From Gigaspora rosea (Eukaryota > Glomeromycota > Glomeromycetes > Diversisporales > Gigasporaceae): a DNA stretch of 64,000 bases. The stretch lies in assembly GCA_003550325.1 (NCBI GenBank), contig QKWP01000649.1, forward strand, positions 1 through 64,000, in the 5' to 3' direction. Position 1 is the stretch's first letter. Every line of letters begins with the position of its first letter. Made by a program: the position numbers and the translations under genes. The notes below the pieces were generated by a model. It had not been told where the DNA came from and did no database searches. It saw only the letters and a list, made by a program, of their open reading frames with translations. Positions 55,805-64,000 of this stretch are shown here, one piece after another.

Positions 55805-57967
55805 GGGAAAGAAGAAGACTGGAGGATATCGAATTTTAGTCCCAAATTCATATCTAGATGATAATCTGCAATGCCAAATAGATGAAAATAAAATTGTATT
55901 AAGTAATGTAAGTATATTAATATTTTAATACAAGAAAAAATAGAGTTTTAAAATAGAAGAGTATTGTTATCAAGTAAAAAACATATAATTTAGTAATTTG
56001 AATTAGATAATGTTTTTTGCCATTTGATTTATTTCAAAAAATAAATTAAATAGTACAAAAATTATTTAATTTTAATCACTAATCTACAAAAATTTACTTG
56101 ATTAAAATATTCTAATCTTTATAAAAATATTTTTATTTAAAATATAATTTAAACTTTTAAATTTTTTATTTAATTATAGCGATCAAGTCCTGATAATAGA
56201 AAAAGTTATTGGTCTCAAAGTGATGCCAGCAAACAGAAAATGTTGAAACTTTTGATAAAGATTGGACTGGAACTTCATCCATTAACTCTGATTTAATTGA
56301 TAATACTGAATTTGTGGACAATCAAATTCAAAATTGATGAACTAATTTTTAGTACAACTATAAAATTAGCTAATCAAATTCAAAATGAATCAGACCAAAT
56401 AAATTTAGAAATGAAGATAGGTAAAATACTTCTAGATATTTTACCTGATTCAATTTATAAATTTGAATTTAATATTTTTAAAGCTGAAAAGCATATTAAG
56501 TTTTTTGATGAATTTATAAAATTTGTCAAAAATATAAAGATACATTTAAAAATTTTATAAATTCAAATTCTAATAAACCATTTAAATTATTAGAAATTTG
56601 GAGTAGTTTTATTTCTGAAATTAATAATATTTATATTAATATTATTAATAAGAACTGTGTAGATGCTAAAAATAAGAGTGGCAAAACAAAACTTATATGC
56701 TGAAGCTAAAAAAATATATGAGGAAAAAAATAATTTAAAAAAAATATGAGGATGAAATACCAAAGAAATCCATAGAATAATTAATAAATATAAAAGCATG
56801 AATGGAATTCCAGGATTAGAAGAAATATCTGGTAAATTTAATAATAAATTTAATATATTATCTGTTATATATATTTAAAATAATAACTAATATTTGCTAA
56901 TATTTGTAGATTATTACCATCTTGTTGATAATAATAATTCAACATTAATTCAGATATTTAATCTTGATGAACAATTAAAGTTCCTAGATCTTTCAGAATA
57001 TAGCATTTATCAGTATTGGTTGCATACAAACAATATAGAATCTCATCAATCAGACAATTTTAAAGAAAAATATTATGAGATTTTTGGAGTTTTAAGAACT
57101 TATACCAAATTACCTTATAATTCTGGAGATTATTTAGGAACTTCAGTAAAGTGTAAAGAACATCAATTGTAAGTATTTTAATTAATTACTTATTTATTAT
57201 AATCAATTAAATACTTATTATTATACTATATTTTTAGATGTATTGATAAGATTTTAGATGGTATTATACCATTAGCTGATAATGTTTTAGCTAATCTTAT
57301 GCAAATACATTATCCTAACTGGTATAATAAATTAAAAAAGTTCAATATCCTAAAAAGGTAATAAAATTTATATTATTATTATGTTTATGTTAAGTAATAT
57401 ATTACTATTCTGCTTAATAATTAGAATACAAAATTAAATATAATATGAAATTAAACTAAAATATATCTTGTTAAAAATTATCCATAATCTGAAATTTTAA
57501 TTATAAAATTATTTTTTGACTTTAGCCAAAAAATTTTTATAATATTTATTATATAGTACTTTTATTTATTTTAACTTTACCAAAAAAAGTGTTATTTTGT
57601 TTATTTTAATTTCATATTATATATAATTTTACAGATAGTAATATATTATATAACAAATTATAAAATTTATTATTAAAATAATTATTAATATTTTATTAAT
57701 TTATTTTTTTAAAGGTAAAGAAACTTTTTAAAGTTTTTTTTTAATTATAATGCAACTGCATCTTTTCATATTGATGCAAATGATGATAGATTATGTGTGG
57801 TTGTACCTGTAGGTAATTGGACTGGTAGAGATTTAATTATTCCATATTTAAATCTCAAAATTAAGTTAGTTAGAGGACAAATAATAATGTTTAGATCAAA
57901 TTTGTTAATTCATAGAAATGCACCTGCTCAAGCTGCTTATTTTTCAATAGTAATTTTTTTCTCATAA
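55805..57967 (+). pseudogene. Degraded multi-exon gene ending in a 2OG-Fe(II) oxygenase-like domain
   Basis: Reads GGYRILVPNSYLDDNLQCQI, intron 55908-56179 (GTAAGT..TATAG), then coding-like text with frame changes (DWTGTSSINSDLIDNTEF; ELIFSTTIKLANQIQNESDQ; PFKLLEIWSSFISEINNIY), an intron ending at 56909, LKFLDLSEYSIYQYWLHTNN, intron 57169-57237 (GTAAGT..TTTAG), IPLADNVLANLMQIHYPNWY, intron 57358-57720 and the last exon with FHIDANDDRLCVVVPVGNW...IPYLNLKIKLVRGQ and LLIHRN to TAA at 57967. His-x-Asp and a distal His about 55 residues on fit the double-stranded beta-helix Fe(II) oxygenase fold; the family may be the TET/JBP-like or related fungal group (inference). Splice phases still match at 56909, 57169/57237 and 57358/57720, but at least three frame changes near 56250, 56330 and 56530-56780 disrupt the rest. 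A dead or dying gene. Confidence 0.55.
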
Positions 57968-58430
57968 AAGTACATTTGCAAATAGAAATTAATATTTAAA
58001 TAAAAAATTTTATATTTAAATTTAATACTTAAATAAAATAATAATGTTTAAATTTTTAATAAATCTATTTTAAACTATTATATTATAATTTAACTAATGT
58101 GATAGATTTTGCTTTGTGCACTTATCTTATACAGAATTTAATATCAAAGTGCACTTTCATGGAATTGATTGATATATCCGTTAATTAATGCTGCGCCACA
58201 TCGACTACTACGTGGGTTTGGGTCACAAACTACGGCTAGCAATAGACTTTATTTGGCCTATGTTGTTTATTGACTCGCATCTATGGATAGCAAATTACTG
58301 TAATTTTACAAAATTTTCAGAAATCAAAAATTACATGTAAATTGGATCATGTGAAAAATTTTGGCCAAAACTTTTATAAATCTGGCATAAAAGTAAATAT
58401 AAAATTATAGTTCCGAATATCATGATGAAT
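57968..58430. other. Spacer, nothing seen
   Basis: AT-rich. GTGCAC words around 58117 and 58148 only. Confidence 0.4.
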
Positions 58431-59638
58431 AGGGTTGTTATAACTTACTTGACAACATCAATAGCAAGTTGCTTTTTTTTATAAAATCTATAAAGATCTA
58501 CAACTTTACATAAATATAATATTAAAATTATATGTGTTAATTTTATATATTATTTAATATAGAATTTGTGCAAAATCGATTTAAACTTATATAAAAATAA
58601 ATTTATAAAAAATGCTTATGTAAATGTTATATATTTATGAATTTTATGTATTATAATTAAGTAACTTTTATAAACTACTGTATAAATATCTAAATAAATT
58701 TTTTACATAAATTTTATATATTATAATTATATAACTTTATATATCGTAAAATTTAAATAAAAATTTTATATAAATGTTATATATCGTAAAATTTAGATAT
58801 AAACATTATATATTAATAAATTTTACGTATATAATTATGTAACCTTTATACAGTATATTATAAAATATAAATAAATTTTTATAAAAATTTTAAGAAAAAG
58901 AAATAGTCAATATCTCAAAATTTTACTAAATTAAAAATGCTCCTCTCGCAATTTTACCCTTAACGCCAACTCTAATTCTAACCATAACTTTAATTATAAC
59001 TTTTATTTCATTTCAACATTTTACTTATTTGGCTACTTAACACATTTTTATATTTTAAATTGTTCGTTACATAACTGTTAAATAAATATTGTTTAAAAAT
59101 TATCTTTATGTATAAATTATGCTATGTAAGTCTTACATATAATTTTTATATACATTTTAAGTCTACATAATAACAACTTTGTGACGATACTTTACATGGC
59201 AAATTACGTTAAGTTACCTGGGCCAATATGTAAGTTACAATATAGGTATCAAAGTTGGCCAAATCATATGACAATTTCTACCAGCATTAACATCAACTTG
59301 ACCCAGCCTCAATGGCTAAACAAATGACCAATTAAAACCAAATCATGGTATAATTTAGGCCAAATTAGATAAATTAAGATATTTTGAGTTTTTACGTATG
59401 ATTTACATGCCTTGCGACGTAAGTTACAGTGAAATTTACGTCAGTAAATTACATGTATCTTACATGATTTAACAATCCTAATGATGGATAACTATTAATG
59501 CTGGTAAAACTTTTGGAACGCTGGCACAATTATCGTGCGACAATGCACTATTTAATGTAAAGTTACATCACAGATTCATAAGCTACATGTAATTTTCATG
59601 TACGTAAGTAAAAATGTAATTTTTGTAATGCCAACCCT
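58431..59638. mobile_element. 1.2 kb TIR element with TTACGTAAGTTAC motifs
   Basis: AGGGTTGTTATAACTTAC at the left and inverted AGGGTTGGCATTACAAAAAT at the right. Words such as AGTTACATGTAA, TACGTAAGTTAC, TTACATGGCAAATTACG recur near the right end and CTTACTTGAC at the left. AGGGTTG ends match the 34886 family style. AT-rich middle without genes; ACCCTTAACGCCAACTCTAA at about 58956. Target duplication not found. Confidence 0.5.
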
Positions 59639-59719
59639 ACTCGTATCATATACAAATTCATGCGTGCGGATATAAATATTTTGATGAATGTGTGATATAA
59701 TAAGTCATTATCATATATA

Positions 59720-60077
59720 AGGCCACGCAAAGTTGATTTTTCGTTTTGCATTACCCGCCGCCCTATTTTTTCAATTTTTCAATTTTTTTTTTTAGATCCA
59801 AATTGTGACAATTGTTCGATTTTTGACATCTATTTTTTCCCGCTATTTTCATCGGAGTTACGTGTACCTGATGGAGATCTTAATTTCCCGTAATTGTCCG
59901 ATAGGAAAAATATGACAGCCGGCCCAAGTTTTTGATTCCTTGTTGTGCAAAATGAAAAATTAACCTTGTATAACCTTAAATGTGATATTTGCAGTAAATT
60001 AAAAAAAAATTCCGTCCGTCCGTCCCGAATTTCGAAATCCATGTAATGCAAAACGAAAACCCAACTTTGCATGGCCT
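59720..60077. mobile_element. MITE, AGGCCACGCAAAGTT family, 358 bp
   Basis: AGGCCACGCAAAGTTGATTT-TTCG and inverted AGGCCATGCAAAGTTGGGTT-TTCG ends. An extra internal GCAAAATGAAAAATTAACCT at 59948 suggests a composite of two units. CGTCCGTCCGTCCCG at 60014. Same family as 27000-27299 and the 48-50 kb cluster. Confidence 0.7.
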
Positions 60078-63000
60078 AATGATTCATGCGTCAAGGTAAA
60101 AAAGGCAAAAGAGAAATCACAAGCTTGTGGATGTTATAATTATTTCGGTGATCTTTTTTAAGCTTGGAACCAAATCAAATTGTTGAACTCTAATAAACAG
60201 AGAAATGTTTATAGCCTATCAACAGATCTGTAGCACATGATAATGAATAATAATTGGCTATATTTAGCTTATTGACGTTGTTAAATTTAGTAATTGATTT
60301 ATGTAACATTAATTTAAGTTCGTAGAGTTTGAACGCGTAAAGGCGTGTGTTTATTAAAACAAAATACGATGTTTAAGATTAACAACAGGTAAAAATAAAT
60401 TCGGTTACATTTATTTGGGAACCCACGATGGCCAAAGGGGCAATTGGCCGAAATTTTTTTTTTATTTCTTGAAAAATTAGAGTAGTAGGCATATAATTTT
60501 ACAAAATTGCGGAAATGGTCCATTGCCCCTTTTGATGCGGGGCCCCGTCTACAGATTAACCACAGTTTTGGGACTCCCTTTTCAAATTAGGGTCAATTCC
60601 TAGATAAACAAACAGATGCTTATCGCAGATCAAATCGGCGCGTAATGCTGGATGAATAAATTTGGTTATTGTTTTTTTTTTAGCTTATTGGTATCGATAA
60701 ATATAGTAATTTGTTTAAGTTCGTTGACGATGCATAAGGGGAATTATTGTCGCATTGATGATCATTGATCATTTTAGTAATTTTACAATCACAAATCATG
60801 TGAATTGTTAATTGCCAATTTTATAAATCATGCATAAGTTGCATTTTAATATACTATAAATTCTTGTCTCGTGCGCAATGATATATTACGAATACTGTTT
60901 TTCAATGATCTTGATTGTACATTCTTGGCATAAGTTTGACAGTAAATTTGTTATGTCCAATTATTATCATATATGATGATGATATTATCTAAGCATTTTA
61001 GTTAATCAATTTTAGAAAACATGAAATTAACAAGTAATTGTATGAAGCACAGTAAGTGACCTACATTCCAATAGCCTATAACATTATCCATACTATTAGA
61101 CCAATACTCTAAGGCCGCTATTATATTACTGCAGTCATTGCATTACACATGAGTCCTTATATAGTTGTTAAGCAAATTTAATGCTGATGAAAGAAAAACT
61201 GAGACTAAAAGCCCTTTGATAAAAGGTAGCTTGGAAAAAAATAGGTTCGTGAAAATTAAAATCATAGATAAAGTGAGATCTAAAAATATATTTAATGTTT
61301 TAAATAATAAGATGCAATTTAAAATGATTCTCAAATACCCTGGCCAATGGGAAAATGTTAATTTTTATTAGTTTGAGAATGCTTTAACCGAATGAAGCAC
61401 GCAGCTTATTACGTTAACGAAAAATTTCCTCGCTATAACTGATATCAGGAGTTACTATAACAAGAGTTATATAATGGTAGTATTGTATAAAAAATATGAT
61501 AAGAAATCAATACTTCTATCTTAATATATCATTCAAAAGTAAAAAATTGAGACAAGGTACGGTATATCAAAATGTAACTTCTGCATGATTTATAAAATTG
61601 GCAATTCACAATTTATATGATTTGGAATTGTAAAATTACTAAAATTATCAATGATCATCAATGCGACAATTCCATAAATTCCACACTTGTGTAAGCGTGG
61701 AATTTCTAAAATTATTTGTGGACGATTGGAATCATTTGGGGAATCATTTCCACTAATTCCCCTATCACTATGCATAATGACAAGTGTTAGTACGTACGTA
61801 TCACAAAATCTTGAATTCGAAGCATAAACTTCAAGTCCTTCCTTCGTGAGATAGCGATAGTAAATTAATGAAAAAGAACTGAAATAAAACATGCTGAAGC
61901 CTTGTATTATAAAAGATATCGAAGAAATTTCTTATCATACTCGCCTAAGCTTAACTTCAATTCTGACTTAAATTTTTAATATCAATTGTTGAGAGATCTG
62001 TACCAAATTAGATACTATGTTATTATTGCATTCTAAATTTCTTTAAATGTTACTTGCACGGAATAAATTCCTGACTACATGCATAAGAAATGTTCTCATT
62101 TAACCATTTTGAATCAATAACTATTGGGTGGAGGCAAATTTCCATTATAGACCATAGTTTGCTGTAGATCCGCCAAATATATACTTTCATTATTTATTGA
62201 TTCGACCTATGTTAGAAATTTATGCTTTGTATTATCGTTATATACTTAAACAATTGCTTCTAATAAAAGTTAGTCTCGTTTTTGATCTCATTAAACACAA
62301 AGTTTATGCAAAACACAAANTTTTTTTTTTTTGTATATGCGATATATTAAACTGAAATTTTGGTAAATATTATATACAAACGAAGAATTTATGTAGCTTT
62401 ATTAAAAAATATAAATGTTTTCGTTGTACTATTTGGCGTGCCGGAAAACCTTTTCCAAACCATAAATTAACTTTAATCTATTTTAGTTTTAATATTCAAT
62501 TAAAAAATGCTTGAGTTTGCGTAATTCTATGTAGAAATATATAAATAGACTTATATAAATAACTATGTAAATCTACATTAGATTTGTATAATTATATAAA
62601 ATTAATATAAAATTAATATAAAGTTAAATAGCAAGTCTACATAATTCTACATAAAAACAGCTTCCTGATTTATAAAAATAATCATCTATAAATATTTAAT
62701 ACTCTAATTTAACAAATATTTTCGAATTTATTCATATATTCTAATTTAGAGATGTTAAGTCGAATTGATTTATATGCTTTAACAAATATTTAATCATATT
62801 TATATACTCTAATTTAAGAAATATTTCATTAAATTTATTTATATACTCCAATTTATCTTACTAGTGCATATTTGTAATTTATTTATTCCAAGGTGTAACA
62901 TAGAACAATTACAAAGAGACCTCACCAAATGCACGCCATAGGAAACAAGTTCTAATACGTAACATGCAATAAGAAAACGTAAAGTACATTGATGGATATA

Positions 63001-63535
63001 CTCGGATCAGAGGTTGAGAGTGCATTTAGAGAGATTTCTTTGATTTGGATTTTATGTTGCTCCAGATTGTGCATGGTTATATAGTGTTACTTTTGATGGA
63101 ATATTTCATTCAATCGGCTATTCTGGGTTAATAGAGTGCTTTTTGTGCCCTAAAACAATAATGGTAAATCAACACTAATAAGACTTAGGGTGTTCAAATA
63201 TCACCCTAGATGTAATTTTCTAATTATCGAAATAAGTGCTGTTTTTCATAATTCATTAGATTTATTAAGATTGGCTCAAGTATCACACAATGATTTGTTA
63301 ACAATAATTACAGTAATGTTCAATTGTTATATACAATACTACATTTTTCTGGTCACTATTATTTCTCTAAAACCCTTTTTTTAACTACTACTTTAATACT
63401 ACCATTTCTCTAACAACCTTTTCTAACAACTATTTTCTTGATAACCATTACTCTGACAACAATTTTTTTTAATACTACTGTCCACTTTCTCGCTATAACC
63501 ATTTTCCTTTCTCCATCTTTATACTGTATTTAATA
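60078..63535. other. 3.5 kb without supportable genes
   Basis: Frames at 61165-61371 (+) and 61590-61892 (-) have mixed-composition protein text but no known domain and no splice support. The block 62090-62310 is ordinary AT-rich DNA with one N at 62320. Words CTAACAAC/CTGACAAC recur at 63380-63470. Nothing else seen. Confidence 0.35.
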
Positions 63536-63539
63536 TAAT

Positions 63540-63660
63540 TAAAAAACTTTCAGTTAATGAAACAAATAAGATCAGCAAAATTACTATATTAGGACAATAA
63601 TAAAAAACTTTCAGTTAATGATACAAATAAGATCAGCAAAATTTCTATATTAGGAATAAT
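63540..63660. repeat. 61 bp x2 tandem duplication
   Basis: TAAAAAACTTTCAGTTAATG(A)AACAAATAAGATCAGCAAAA occurs at 63540 and again at 63601 with three or four differences. The rest up to the window end (64000) is AT-rich without a feature. Confidence 0.8.
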
Positions 63661-64000
63661 AAATTTTTAGATAAGTTTAATATAAACTTAAACTTTTATT
63701 ATATAGTCAAATCTGATAATAGTTCAATAATGTGTAATCAAAAATTGTGGAATGAACAGATTTTATGTAAGTATTGAGAGGTTATTAATTTTTGAAAAAG
63801 TTACAAACTATTAGATCGATTAATTTTTTATCATATTTAACAGATTTCAATTTCAACAGAATTGGTTTTGATAGATTCAACAGTACTATGACCGCTAGAA
63901 AGTTCTATAACTGATTTATTACATAGTAATACCCTTCCTTACTATTTGTTGTTTATGCCTATTTTCATTATAATTTACCACGAGATCATACCATGACTAG

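Noticed and set aside
61165..61371. 68-residue charged frame (and the 100-residue minus frame at 61590-61892)
   Set aside because: Not recognisable; similar lengths occur by chance in AT-rich DNA; may be worth a similarity search.

Overview
The window looks like an AT-rich, TE-laden stretch of a fungal nuclear genome, most likely a Glomeromycotina (arbuscular mycorrhizal) fungus close to Rhizophagus. That is an inference from three things: short GT..AG introns; the gene families present (F-box/LRR, Sel1-repeat plus tyrosine-kinase-like kinase, BAHD-type acyltransferase, Tc1 transposase); and very low gene density with many small inverted-repeat elements. About 898 N (11277-12174) mark a scaffold gap. 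LAYOUT. 0-7.3 kb holds repeats only: small TIR elements, a tRNA-derived SINE, foldbacks. 7.4-9.0 kb is a decayed F-box/LRR gene. 12.3-21.6 kb is one ~8.55 kb imperfect palindrome of (AAATTTG)-like DNA, inserted in a ~100 bp tandem array and carrying at least six smaller elements. 22.4-23.9 kb is a 1.5 kb non-autonomous element with internal tandem repeats. 24.7-26.1 kb is an acyltransferase gene. 29.7-32.0 kb is a Sel1-repeat/protein-kinase gene, which I reassemble from four exons including a 26 nt micro-exon. 32.5-50.1 kb is gene-free and CpG-poor, with nested hAT-like, Mutator-like and TA-flanked elements. 51.0-52.4 kb is a Tc1 element with perfect ends but a broken transposase. 52.6-53.7 kb is an element within an element, both inside a minisatellite. 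55.8-58.0 kb is a degraded multi-exon gene ending in a 2OG-Fe(II)-oxygenase-like domain. 58.4-64 kb is again repeats and AT-rich DNA. GENES. Only three or four genes can be supported in 64 kb. The acyltransferase and the Sel1-kinase each read through completely if one base in a homopolymer is corrected (plus, for the kinase gene, removal of a 17 bp tandem duplication). They may therefore be live genes with assembly errors or recent pseudogenes. The F-box and oxygenase genes are clearly decayed. No pathway links the genes. MAIN OBSERVATION. At least ten small elements with quite different terminal inverted repeats share one internal architecture: a CCAAT-containing subterminal block, a GATCAGGTGTAAC-like block, a conserved ~50 bp core (GTGCTCTAACAAAAA...TTTCCTTG...TTTTACTATA) and a telomere-like CCCTAACCCTAA tract. 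Several have 9 bp target duplications. They look like one modular, Mutator-type MITE superfamily that keeps its inside and changes its ends.
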